Below the pieces are notes generated by a model that worked only from the letters and a program-made list of their open reading frames with translations, had not been told where the DNA came from and did no database searches. A stretch of DNA of 64,000 bases from Caenispirillum salinarum AK4. GTDB taxonomy: Bacteria; Pseudomonadota; Alphaproteobacteria; Rhodospirillales; Rhodospirillaceae. Shown in pieces: positions 34,787 to 44,655 of the stretch. Location: NCBI RefSeq assembly GCF_000315795.1, contig NZ_ANHY01000003.1:347188-411187 (forward strand), given 5' to 3'. A program made the translations under genes and the position numbers. Positions within the stretch are counted from its first letter, which is position 1. The number at the start of each line of letters is the position of its first letter.

Positions 34787-35197
34787 ATGTCGGCAGCCGG
34801 GTTGTGCGGGCGCCTTCCGCGCGCCGTCATCCTCGCGGTCGTGCCGGCATGGCTTGCCGGCTGCGCCGTCGTGGAGGTGACCGCGCCAGCGGGAGACGTC
34901 GTGGCGACGGAGTGGCATCCGGGCGTGCTGGTGGTGCGCCTGGAACCGGGCGACGGCGCCGATGCCGTGGTGGCCGAGGCCATTGGGGCGGGCGTCCTTG
35001 CGCGGCCCGGGGCGCTGAGTGTCGGCGCCTGGCGCGAGACCGTGGCTGCCGTGGCGCCGGGCTGCCGGCTGGTGGTCTGGCCGCGCTCCGGCGCCGAGCT
35101 TGAGACGGTTCTGGCGCGCCTGAAGGACGTGCCGGGCCACTGCGTGATCGGGACACCGCCGGGGGGCGGGAAGACGAAGGGGGAAGACCAGCCATGA
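34787..35197 (+). CDS. Hypothetical lipoprotein, 136 aa
   Basis: The N-terminus (LPRAVILAVVPAWLAGC) ends in a lipobox LAGC. The mature part is a small alpha/beta-like domain with two further Cys (PGCRLVVWP and GHCVIG). No family recognised. The stop overlaps the next start (ATGA at 35194), so it is tightly coupled to a second lipoprotein. An unusually AT-rich stretch (34700-34760) lies upstream and probably holds their promoter. Confidence 0.72.
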   Translation: MSAAGLCGRLPRAVILAVVPAWLAGCAVVEVTAPAGDVVATEWHPGVLVVRLEPGDGADAVVAEAIGAGVLARPGALSVGAWRETVAAVAPGCRLVVWPRSGAELETVLARLKDVPGHCVIGTPPGGGKTKGEDQP

Positions 35198-36180
35198 CCA
35201 CGACCATCATGCGAGCGTTCCGGCGCACGCTGGCGCTCGCGCTGGCGGCCGGGGCGGCCGTGCCGCTGTCGGCCTGCGCGCCCAATCAGGAGCAGCCGCT
35301 GATCTTCGTGTCGAGGGACGTCTACGGCGTGTCCCTCGACACGTCGCCCAGCGCCACCGGAACGGTCGGCCTCACGTTGGGCTACAGCGCCGAGGACGTC
35401 TCGCTGGTGCCGGTGACGGTCATGAATGCCGCCGGCGACACGATCTATCCGGTTCGGGGGTGTTACACCGCCGCCCAGGGCCCGGGGCTGGTGACGTGCA
35501 GCGCGGATTCGTGGGCGGGCGACATGCAGCTTACGGAAGAGGCGGCCGCCAAGGCAACGGGCGGGGAAACGGGCGAAGATGAGGGGGACGCCCGGCAAAA
35601 TTCGGGCGGGCCAGGCCCGGGCGCGGCGGCGACCGCTCGAGGCGCGACCCATTCGACGCGGCCGGGGTCGCGAAACGGGGCGCCGCGCGACGTGACTCTC
35701 GCCCCCGCCAACCGGATGGCGATGAGCTTCTCGCCCGGGGATTTCCAGACAGCCTTGCCGGTTCGTGACGTTCTGGTTCCTGTGCAAGGTGATGCCGATA
35801 CGGAATCGGACGTGGACGGCGCGGCCCTCGCCACGGCGGACGAAAAGAAGCAGGTCATGCACGACTCGCTGTCGGTCTACAGCTCCTTCGACTCCGACGT
35901 GGACGCCGGGGGCGCGCAGACGCTGGGCGTCTCCCTCGGGAAGGTCTTTGCCACCGGTGTCGCGGCCCAGCAGCTTACGGAAGGCCAGAACTACTACCTG
36001 CAGTTCAAGGGCCGGGCCGAGTATGCGGCGGCCGTCGCGGCCTGCGTCACCGCCGCCAAGGACGCCGTCGGCGGGACAATCTCCGCCGACGTCGTGAGAA
36101 GCTGCGCCGGCCGTCCGGTCGTCGCCGCGAACAAGCGCCCGGGAGAGGGAGCTGCCTCCGACGGCCAGAACGGGAGCTGA
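35194..36180 (+). CDS. Hypothetical lipoprotein, 328 aa
   Basis: Lipobox PLSAC near residue 27. The N-terminal part (FVSRDVYGVSLDTSPSATGT) and the C-terminal part (SVYSSFDSDVDAGGAQTLGV, then SLGKVFATGVAAQQLTEG) look like conserved beta-rich segments, split by a low-complexity Gly/Arg/Ala linker (about 120-165). Two Cys pairs could form disulfides. I know no function. Coupled to the lipoprotein upstream, it suggests a two-component envelope assembly. Confidence 0.72.
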   Translation: MTTTIMRAFRRTLALALAAGAAVPLSACAPNQEQPLIFVSRDVYGVSLDTSPSATGTVGLTLGYSAEDVSLVPVTVMNAAGDTIYPVRGCYTAAQGPGLVTCSADSWAGDMQLTEEAAAKATGGETGEDEGDARQNSGGPGPGAAATARGATHSTRPGSRNGAPRDVTLAPANRMAMSFSPGDFQTALPVRDVLVPVQGDADTESDVDGAALATADEKKQVMHDSLSVYSSFDSDVDAGGAQTLGVSLGKVFATGVAAQQLTEGQNYYLQFKGRAEYAAAVAACVTAAKDAVGGTISADVVRSCAGRPVVAANKRPGEGAASDGQNGS

Positions 36181-36192
36181 CGTCTGCCGGCC

Positions 36193-37122
36193 TCACCCGC
36201 GTCCGTGGGGCAGGGTCAGGTCCATGGCCGGCCCCTTGGGGACGATGCCCGTCGGGTTGATCATGGTGTGGCTGGCGTAGTAGTGCCGCTTGATGTGGTC
36301 GAAGCTCACCGTCCCGGCCACGCCCGGCACCTGGTACAGCTCGCGCAGGTATCCCAGCATGTTGGGGAAGTCGGCGATGCGGTTGCGGTTGCACTTGAAG
36401 TGCCCGACGTAGACCGGGTCGAACCGCACCAGGGTGGTGAACAGCCGCCAGTCGGCCTCGGTCATCGTGTCGCCCACCAGGTAGCGGTGGCGGGACAGGC
36501 GCTCCTCCACCCAGTCCAGCGCCGCGAACAGGGCGTCGTAGGCTTCCTCGTACGCTTCCTGCGTGGTGGCGAAGCCGGTCTTGTAGACGCCGTTGTTGAT
36601 GGCGTCGTAGACGCGGGCGTTGACCGCGTCGATCTCGCCGCGCAAGGCCTCGGGATAGAAGTCCGGGCCGCTGGCGAGGGCGCCGAAATCGGCGTTGAGC
36701 ATGCGGATCAGCTCGGCGCTTTCGTTGTTGACGATGGTCTCGCCCTCGCGGTCCCACAGCACCGGAACGGTGACGCGGCCGGTGTAGTGCGGGTCGGCCC
36801 TGGTGTAGATCTCGCGCAGGTAGGACAGGCCGTAGAGCGGATCGCCGCCCTCGCCGAACTCCCAGCCGTTGTCCAGCATGAGCGGATCGACGACGGAGAC
36901 GCTGATGGCCTCCTCAAGCCCCTTCAGCGCCCGGAAGATCAGGGTGCGGTGCGCCCAGGGACAGGCCAGCGAGACATAGAGGTGATACCGCCCGGCCTCG
37001 GCCGGAAAGCGGTCGGTGCCGATGCGGTCGCGGAATGCGCTTTCCTGGCGCTTGAAGCGGCCGCCGGTGGACTTGGTGTCGTACCACTGGTCGTGCCACT
37101 GGCCGTCGATGAGCAGGCCCAT
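36193..37122 (-). CDS. Glutathionyl-hydroquinone reductase (GST fold)
   Basis: 309 residues. The catalytic motif is LACPWAHRTLIFRALKG near residue 55, where Cys of CPWAH attacks the glutathionyl adduct. PVLWDREGETIVNNESAEL completes the thioredoxin-like half, and the C-terminal helical half ends with HYYASHTMINPTGIVPKGP. It reduces glutathionyl-hydroquinones. It is next to wrbA, another quinone-protective enzyme, on the same strand, with an 80-base gap. Confidence 0.93.
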   Translation of the reverse strand: MGLLIDGQWHDQWYDTKSTGGRFKRQESAFRDRIGTDRFPAEAGRYHLYVSLACPWAHRTLIFRALKGLEEAISVSVVDPLMLDNGWEFGEGGDPLYGLSYLREIYTRADPHYTGRVTVPVLWDREGETIVNNESAELIRMLNADFGALASGPDFYPEALRGEIDAVNARVYDAINNGVYKTGFATTQEAYEEAYDALFAALDWVEERLSRHRYLVGDTMTEADWRLFTTLVRFDPVYVGHFKCNRNRIADFPNMLGYLRELYQVPGVAGTVSFDHIKRHYYASHTMINPTGIVPKGPAMDLTLPHGRG

Positions 37123-37202
37123 GATGGTCTCCTGTGTCGCGGGACGGAGGCGGCGCCGATGCCGCCTCCATCATCCCTCGTCCGTCGTCCGTCGCCCGTC
37201 GA

Positions 37203-37802
37203 TTATCCCGCCAGCTTGGCGGCGATCTCGGTCACGTGCTGGCCCTGGAAACGGGCGATGGCCAGTTCGCGCTCCGTCGGCTGGCGGCTGCCGTCGGGGC
37301 CCGCCATGGTGCCGGCGCCGTAGGGACCGCCGCCGCGCACCTCGTCGATCTTCGACAGTTCGGTGCAGCTGTAGGGCACGCCGGTGATGACCATGCCGTG
37401 GTGGATCAGCGTGTTGTGGAAGCTGGTGATGGTGGTCTCGTTGCCCGCGCCGGTGCCGGTGGAGGTGAAGACGCTGGCGACCTTGCCGATCAGCTTGCCC
37501 TCGGCCCACAGGCCGCCGGTCTGGTCCAGGAAGTTGCGCATCTGGGCGGCCATGTTGCCGAAGCGCGTCGGCGTGCCGAAGATGATGGCGTCATAGTCCG
37601 CCAGTTCCTGGGGCGTGGCGAAGGGCGCGGCCTGGTCGGTCTTGACGTTGAACTTTTCCTGGATGTCCTCGGGCATCAGTTCGGGCACGCGCTTGATGAC
37701 CACTTCGGCGCCGGGCACGGCGCGCACGCCTTCGGCGATGGCTTCGGCCATGGTCTCGATGTGGCCCCAGGTGCTGTAGTAGAGGACGAGAACCTTCGCC
37801 AT
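37203..37802 (-). CDS. wrbA: NAD(P)H:quinone oxidoreductase WrbA
   Basis: 199 residues from the ATG at 37802, the usual family length. FMN phosphate loop [15 protein letters not shown], then [20 protein letters not shown] and the conserved [18 protein letters not shown] end. Flavodoxin-like two-electron quinone reductase that avoids semiquinones. Divergent from a LysR regulator with a strong dyad between them. Confidence 0.96.
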   Translation of the reverse strand: MAKVLVLYYSTWGHIETMAEAIAEGVRAVPGAEVVIKRVPELMPEDIQEKFNVKTDQAAPFATPQELADYDAIIFGTPTRFGNMAAQMRNFLDQTGGLWAEGKLIGKVASVFTSTGTGAGNETTITSFHNTLIHHGMVITGVPYSCTELSKIDEVRGGGPYGAGTMAGPDGSRQPTERELAIARFQGQHVTEIAAKLAG

Positions 37803-37898
37803 GATCTGAACTCCTTCATTCCGTGCGGGCCGGCGTCGCGGCCTCGGTGTTTCCGTGCCTACAAGGATAAGGATTGCGTTTTCGTGGACAATGGGCGC

Positions 37899-37923
37899 CT
37901 CTGGAATAATATCGTTTCCAGAG
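37899..37923. promoter_or_regulatory. Operator-like inverted repeat between wrbA and lysR
   Basis: Perfect dyad CTCTGGAA (37899-37906), nine A/T-rich bases, TTCCAGAG (37916-37923). It lies 22 bases before the LysR ATG and 97 before wrbA, where a LysR regulator would be expected to bind to control itself and its divergent target. Confidence 0.68.
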
Positions 37924-37944
37924 CGTGAACGATTGGAGGCGGCC

Positions 37945-38865
37945 ATGGTGGGCGATCCGTTGGAGGGCTATGCGACATTCGCAGCCGTGGTGGACTGCGG
38001 GGGATTTTCCGCCGCCGCCGAGCGGCTGGGGGTCAGCAAGTCCGCCATCAGCAAGCAGGTCTCGCGGCTGGAGGAGCGCCTGGGCGCGCGGCTGCTCAAC
38101 CGCACCACCCGCCGGCTGGCGCTGACCGAGGCGGGGCAGGCCTTCCACCAGCACGCCCTGCGCATCCTGGCCGAGGCCGAGGAAGCGGAGCTGGCGGTCA
38201 GCCAGTTGCACGCCAGCCCGCGCGGGTTGCTGCGCGTCTCGGCGCCCATGAGCTTCGGCATCAAGCATCTGGGGCCGGTGCTCTGCCCCTTCCTGCAGCG
38301 CTACCCCGACCTGACGCTGGAGGCCGCCTACGACGACCGGCTGGTGGACATGGTGGCGGAAGGTTTCGACGTGGCCGTGCGCATCGCACGGCTGGCCGAC
38401 AGTTCCATGATTGCCCGCAAACTGGCGCCCTGCCGCCGGGTTGTCGTCGCCAGCCCCGACTACGTGGAGCGGCGCGGTATGCCCATGCATCCGGCCGAAC
38501 TGACCGGTCACGACACCCTGCTCTACACGCTGCAGGCCACCGCCAACATCTGGACCCTGGTGCACGCCGACGGCAGCCGCGCCGACGTCAGCCTGTCCGG
38601 GCGCCTGCGGGTGAACAACGGCGACGCCCTGCGTTCGGCGGCGGTGGCGGGGCTGGGGGTCATCATCACGCCCACCTTCATCGTCGGTGACGACCTGGCC
38701 GCCGGACGGCTGGTGCGCGTGCTGCCGGACTGGGAGGCCGAGCCCATCCACATCTACGCCGTCTATCCGCCGGGCCGCCACCTCTCGGTCAAGGTGCGCG
38801 CCTTCGTCGACTTCCTGGCCGAGGCCTTCGGGCCGAATCCCTATTGGGACTCCTGGGACGGATAG
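37945..38865 (+). CDS. LysR-family transcriptional regulator
   Basis: 306 residues from the ATG at 37945 (TTGGAGG upstream). N-terminal winged [43 protein letters not shown], then a periplasmic-binding-like effector domain (about 95-300). It belongs to the branch with [11 protein letters not shown], as in many redox and quinone regulators. Divergence from wrbA makes wrbA its probable target. Ligand unknown. Confidence 0.93.
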   Translation: MVGDPLEGYATFAAVVDCGGFSAAAERLGVSKSAISKQVSRLEERLGARLLNRTTRRLALTEAGQAFHQHALRILAEAEEAELAVSQLHASPRGLLRVSAPMSFGIKHLGPVLCPFLQRYPDLTLEAAYDDRLVDMVAEGFDVAVRIARLADSSMIARKLAPCRRVVVASPDYVERRGMPMHPAELTGHDTLLYTLQATANIWTLVHADGSRADVSLSGRLRVNNGDALRSAAVAGLGVIITPTFIVGDDLAAGRLVRVLPDWEAEPIHIYAVYPPGRHLSVKVRAFVDFLAEAFGPNPYWDSWDG

Positions 38866-38971
38866 CCCCCAACCGGCCGGTGCGGGTCATCCCTTGGACT
38901 CCTGTGGTGGCATAGCGGAAGGTCTTGTGTCACGCTGGGATACGCTAAGATAATTTCAAGGATACGAACGT

Positions 38972-39958
38972 ATGTCGGAGGTCGGGCGCCCCGAGGCCGC
39001 GGACAAGGGCTTGCCGGGCGGACGCGGCAGCGGCGCGACGCCGCTGACCGTCGGGCCGGTTCTGGTGTGGCTGTCCATGGCAGCGGTGGCGATCATCATC
39101 GCCGGCATCGTCGGCCATGTGCTGGAGGTGCGCGAGACCACCCGCGCCGCCGCCCACACCCAGGCGCGCACCGCCGCGCAGCTTCTGGCCGAGAACACCG
39201 GCCGCCTGATGGACTCGGCCGATTTCCTGCTCGATGACGTGGCCGAGCGGGTTCAGGGACGGCCCTGGGCCGACATTGCATCCGACGCCGCCCTGTGGCG
39301 CGGCATGGCCGCAGACGCCGAGCGGTTCGAGCACGTCGAGGCCGTGTGGCTGAACAACGCCGACGGCGAATTGCGGCAGGTCAGCCTGCGGTTTCCCTCG
39401 CCGGCGTCCAATGCGAGCGACCGCGATTTCTTCCGCCACTTCGCCAATGGCGGGGTCGGGCCGTTCATCAGCGAACCCATCGTCGGGCGGGTCACCAACA
39501 AGCCCACCTTCCTGCTGACCCGCCCGCTGACCACGCCGGAGACGGGCACCTTCCGCGGGATCGTGTCGGTGACGCTGGACACGGCCTATTTCTCCAGTTT
39601 CCTCGAAACCTTCGACCTGCCGTACAACGCCAGCATCATGCTGGTGCGCGCCGCCGACGGCCGGGTGCTGGTCAGCGAGCCCGAAGCCCGCACCGGCGAG
39701 GTGGTGAGCGCGCCGCTGCTGGAGCGGATCGAGCGCGGTGCCTCCGTCGGCGGTTTCCGGGAGGCCGATTCGGTCGGCTGGATGCGCCGCCTGCCGGAAT
39801 GGCCCGTCTATGCCGTGGTGCGGTTCGACCGCCGCGCCATCGACGCCGAGTGGCGCGAGTCGGTGGTCAACTACGTCGTGATCGGCGGCCTCGCGCTTAT
39901 CGCGCTCATCGGACTGGCGGCCTACGCCCGGGCGGTGGAACGGGCGGTAAGGGACTGA
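38972..39958 (+). CDS. Membrane Cache-type sensor protein without output domain
   Basis: 328 residues. TM1 at about 30-52 (VLVWLSMAAVAIIIAGIVGH), an extracytoplasmic double-Cache-like domain (55-295, with DFFRHFANGGVGPFISEPIV and RPLTTPETGTFRGIVSVTLD), and TM2 at about 300-320 (YVVIGGLALIALIGLAAYA). It ends nine residues later (RAVERAVRD). No HAMP, kinase, GGDEF or methyl-accepting domain follows in any frame. The ribosome site AAGGA is good. It could act through a partner protein. Confidence 0.8.
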   Translation: MSEVGRPEAADKGLPGGRGSGATPLTVGPVLVWLSMAAVAIIIAGIVGHVLEVRETTRAAAHTQARTAAQLLAENTGRLMDSADFLLDDVAERVQGRPWADIASDAALWRGMAADAERFEHVEAVWLNNADGELRQVSLRFPSPASNASDRDFFRHFANGGVGPFISEPIVGRVTNKPTFLLTRPLTTPETGTFRGIVSVTLDTAYFSSFLETFDLPYNASIMLVRAADGRVLVSEPEARTGEVVSAPLLERIERGASVGGFREADSVGWMRRLPEWPVYAVVRFDRRAIDAEWRESVVNYVVIGGLALIALIGLAAYARAVERAVRD

Positions 39959-40095
39959 TGGTGCTCGCATTCGATCGGTCATATCCCGTGGTTTCCCTTA
40001 CCGGGATACCCGCAATCTGATAGGATGAATGGCAGGGAATTGGTCCGGCCGACGGGCGATGTTCAAACCCGCGACCGCCAGGTGAGGAGGCAGCC

Positions 40096-40791
40096 ATGCC
40101 CGACGTCCAAGCCATCATCCAAGCCATGCTCGCCGCCACAAGCGCGCCCGGCCACGAAGACAAGCCGCGGGAGCGCCTGCCGGCCATCGCCATTTCGCGC
40201 GATTACGGGTCGGGCGGGGACGAGATCGCCCAGCTTCTTTCGCAGCGCCTGCACCTCAAGGTCTATGACCGCGAGATGATCGACAAGGTCGCCCAGCGCA
40301 TCGGCACCGACCCGCAGACGGTCCGCCAGCTCGACGAAGGCATCGGCCGGGTGCGCGAGATGTGGCTGACGCGCTTGTTCAGTGGGCAGGACCTGTCGCC
40401 CGACACCTACAAGCGTCATCTGGTGGACGTGATCCTCAGCCTGGGCCGCGCCGGGGGTGTGCTGCTGGGGCGCGGGGCGCACGTGGTGCTGTCGACCTCC
40501 ACGGCCCTGCGCGTGCGCATCACCGGCTCGCCGGAAATGTGCACCCGCCGCGTCGCCGCCGCCGAGGGGCTGTCCTATGACGACGCCCTGGACAAGGTGC
40601 GCGAGATCAACCACAACCGCGGCAAGTTCGTGTGGGACCTGTTCCACGTCCGCACGTCCGACGCCCACAACTTCGACATCGTGGTCAACACCGACCGCCT
40701 GGTGGACTTCAACCAGGCTGCCGCCATGCTGGAAAACGCCTACCACGCCATCGGCGGCATGACGACAGAGGCCGACGCGGCGGCGGGATGA
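40096..40791 (+). CDS. Cytidylate kinase-like family protein
   Basis: 231 residues; GGTGAGGAGG upstream. The nucleotide-binding region AIAISRDYGSGGDEIAQLLS and VYDREMIDKVAQRIG match the cytidylate-kinase-like family, which is distinct from Cmk. The glycine-rich loop is GSGG rather than a full GxxGxGKS. VLLGRGAHVVLS and RVRITGSPEMCTRRVA are further family segments. Actual substrate is unknown. It follows the Cache sensor by 137 bases. Confidence 0.85.
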   Translation: MPDVQAIIQAMLAATSAPGHEDKPRERLPAIAISRDYGSGGDEIAQLLSQRLHLKVYDREMIDKVAQRIGTDPQTVRQLDEGIGRVREMWLTRLFSGQDLSPDTYKRHLVDVILSLGRAGGVLLGRGAHVVLSTSTALRVRITGSPEMCTRRVAAAEGLSYDDALDKVREINHNRGKFVWDLFHVRTSDAHNFDIVVNTDRLVDFNQAAAMLENAYHAIGGMTTEADAAAG

Positions 40792-40820
40792 CCGGGCGCC
40801 GAGTCGGGCGGCATCCGGTC

Positions 40821-40845
40821 GAAGGGGGCGCTGCGGCGCCCCTTC
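40821..40845. terminator. Hairpin between convergent genes
   Basis: GAAGGGGGCGC and GCGCCCCTTC pair around TGCG with one bulged G. It lies between two converging genes and may end both transcripts; there is no T run. Confidence 0.5.
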
Positions 40846-40863
40846 TGGCGTTTGGGGCGCCGC

Positions 40864-41436
40864 TCAGCCGACGGCGCAACTGCGTGGATTGACGTAGGCA
40901 CGGGCGTCGGGGCCGAACCGCCCGACGTGCTCCATCTCCCGCCCGTCGGGCGCCCGCAGCGTGGCGCGCACGCCGCCGCCGTCGAATTCCGGCCCGGCAA
41001 TGCGGGTGCGGCCCCAGGGGCTGTCCTCCAGCGCGTCGTCCACGTCGATGGAGAACACGACGCGCTCCCCCTGCCGCAGGCCGGAAAGCTCCAGCGTCAG
41101 CAGGCGTCCGCCGTCCTCGCCGCCGGCGGCGCCGGTGATCTTCTCGCCGCCCTCCCGCAGAATGAAGGGATAGGCCGCGTTGGCCCCGCCGCCCCCCGCC
41201 TCGGTGTCGAAGACCAGCCCGCCGACGGTGCTGCTTAGGTCGATGGTCACCGACATCACCGTGGCGAGGCAGGTGCCGGTGTTCTCCACGTGGAAGAGGT
41301 CGGGGCCCATCCCCTCTTCGAAGCGCACCGTCAGGTCGGCGGGCGGCTCGTCCACGCCGAAGCCCTGGGCGGCCGCCGGAACGGACGTCGGCAGGATCAG
41401 CGCGAGGGCGGCAGCGACGGCGGACAGCCGGAGCAT
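40864..41436 (-). CDS. Secreted hypothetical protein, 190 aa
   Basis: Signal peptide (LSAVAAALALILPTSVPAAA) and a beta-rich mature domain with many short strands (VMSVTIDLSSTVGGLVFDTE; RLLTLELSGLRQGERVVFSI; RTRIAGPEFDGGGVRATLR). Two Cys (TGTCLATV and NPRSCAVG) could pair. AGGAGG upstream supports the start. The style resembles extracellular adhesion-type domains, but I cannot name the family. Divergent from the formate-dehydrogenase regulator. Confidence 0.75.
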   Translation of the reverse strand: MLRLSAVAAALALILPTSVPAAAQGFGVDEPPADLTVRFEEGMGPDLFHVENTGTCLATVMSVTIDLSSTVGGLVFDTEAGGGGANAAYPFILREGGEKITGAAGGEDGGRLLTLELSGLRQGERVVFSIDVDDALEDSPWGRTRIAGPEFDGGGVRATLRAPDGREMEHVGRFGPDARAYVNPRSCAVG

Positions 41437-41565
41437 GGGGGAACCTCCTGCGCGGGACGCGATCCCTCCACATTTGGCGCGCCGGCCCGACGATCAAGGG
41501 GCGGCCCTCCGGCGTCGGATCATGATAGGATTTGGCTTTCACCAGCGGGAGCCCCGGGGCCGTTC

Positions 41566-42489
41566 ATGAGCCTGCGCAGATACCTCTACCTTCGGGCGCT
41601 GGCGCGGGAACGGCATTTCGGCCGTGCGGCGGCGGCCTGCCACGTCTCGCAGCCCACGCTCTCCAACGCCATCCGCCAGCTTGAGGCGGACCTGGGCGTG
41701 CCCATCGTGGAGCGCGGCCAGACCTTCCAGGGCTTCACGCCCGAAGGCCTGACGGTGCTGGACCACGCCCGCCGCATCCTCGCCCTGCAGGAGGCGCTGG
41801 AGCAGGACCTGGCGCAGCGCCAGGGCGGACTGATGGCGCCCCTGCGCCTGGGCGCCATTCCCACCGCCCTGCCCGTGGTCGCGCATCTGGTGGAGGCATT
41901 CTCCGCCCGCCATCCGGCTGCGCCGGTGCGGGTGCTGTCGCTGTCCTCGCGCGCCATCGAGCGGGGCCTGGCGGCCTTCGAACTGGATGCCGCGATCACC
42001 TATCTGGAAAACGAGCCGCTGGCCGATGTGCGCATGGTGCCGCTGTACTCGGAACGCTACCACCTGCTCGGCCGGCGGGCGGTGCTGGGGGAGGCGGTGG
42101 TGGGGCGCGGGCAGGCGACCTGGGCCGAGGCGGCGGCGCACCCGCTGTGCCTGCTGACGCCCGACATGCAGAACCGCCGCATCGTTGACGCCGCCTTCCG
42201 CATGGCCGACCGATCGGTGGCCCCGGCGCTGGAGACCAACTCGGTCATCAACCTGCTGACCAACGCCCGCCTCGGCCCGTACGCCAGCGTCGTGCCGGGC
42301 CCTCTGCTGACCGTGCTGCCGGCCGACGAGTCCGTTGTTGCGCTGCCCCTGGTGGCGCCCGACGTGGCGCAGGTGGTGGGGCTGGTCCATCCCGACCGCG
42401 ACCCGGCCCCGCCCGTCGCCCGCGCCCTGGCCCGCGCGGTGGCGGAGGCCGGCGTGCCCCGCGCCATCGCCAGAGCATTGGCCGCCTGA
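41566..42489 (+). CDS. fdsR: LysR-family regulator, probable formate dehydrogenase regulator
   Basis: 307 residues from the ATG at 41566. HTH ALARERHFGRAAAACHVSQP and TLSNAIRQLEADLGVPIVER, then an effector-binding domain. It is directly upstream of fdsGBA on the same strand, the usual place of FdsR. A LysR-type box (42487-42505) starts on its stop codon and precedes fdsG. The functional name is inferred from location. Confidence 0.88.
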   Translation: MSLRRYLYLRALARERHFGRAAAACHVSQPTLSNAIRQLEADLGVPIVERGQTFQGFTPEGLTVLDHARRILALQEALEQDLAQRQGGLMAPLRLGAIPTALPVVAHLVEAFSARHPAAPVRVLSLSSRAIERGLAAFELDAAITYLENEPLADVRMVPLYSERYHLLGRRAVLGEAVVGRGQATWAEAAAHPLCLLTPDMQNRRIVDAAFRMADRSVAPALETNSVINLLTNARLGPYASVVPGPLLTVLPADESVVALPLVAPDVAQVVGLVHPDRDPAPPVARALARAVAEAGVPRAIARALAA

Positions 42490-42505
42490 TAGCTCCAGGC
42501 TATCA
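42487..42505 (+). promoter_or_regulatory. LysR-type box upstream of fdsG
   Basis: Perfect inverted repeat TGATAGC-TCCAG-GCTATCA containing ATAG-N7-CTAT, which fits the T-N11-A form of LysR sites. It overlaps the regulator stop codon and lies 104 bases before the fdsG ATG. Confidence 0.6.
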
Positions 42506-42608
42506 AGGGATGACGAAAAGCAATTTGCGGCGCCGGCTTCGGCGGGGGCATTCTGGTGGCCACGCGAACACGCCGGGCAACGGCGGCTCAGCCACGGGAG
42601 GACACGTC

Positions 42609-43081
42609 ATGGCCGGCACCGCCCCCTGGTCGGAAGACCGGGCCCGCACCATCATCGCGGATCACCGATCCTTGCGCGGCGCTCTGCTGCCCATCCTGCA
42701 CGCCCTGCAGGAGCATTTCGGCTGTATCGACGACGCGGCGGTGCCGCTTGTGGCCGCCGAGTTGAACCTCTCGCGGGCGGAGGTGCATGGCGTCGTGTCC
42801 TTCTATCACGACTTCCGCCGCACCCGTCCCGGTCGCCACGTGGTCAAGGTCTGCCGCGCCGAGGCCTGCCAGTCCATGGGCGCCGAACGCCTGCTGGACC
42901 ACGCGCGGCGGCGCCTGTCCGCCGCGCCGGGCGAAACCACCGCCGACGGCGCCTTCACGCTGGAGGCCGTGTACTGCCTGGGCAACTGCGCGCTGTCGCC
43001 GGCGGTGATGATCGACGACCGCCTGCACGGCCGCGTCACACCCGCCCGCTTCGACGCCCTGACGCGCCAGGAGGAACCGGC

Positions 43082-43085
<4 letters not shown>
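42609..43085 (+). CDS. fdsG: NAD-dependent formate dehydrogenase gamma subunit (NuoE-like)
   Basis: 158 residues from the ATG at 42609 (GGGAGGA upstream). Thioredoxin-like 2Fe-2S domain with four Cys in VCRAEACQSMG and VYCLGNCALSPAV. The N-terminal helices LLPILHALQEHFGCIDDAAV match NuoE/FdsG. It relays electrons next to FdsB. The stop overlaps fdsB in ATGA. Confidence 0.95.
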
Positions 43086-44641
<1,556 letters not shown>

Positions 44642-44655
44642 AACGGAGCCGCCCC

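Noticed and set aside
39959..40095. A frameshifted HAMP or output domain after the Cache sensor
   Set aside because: The 137 bases before the next gene contain no HAMP-like or kinase-like sequence in any frame, so there is no direct sign of a broken longer gene.
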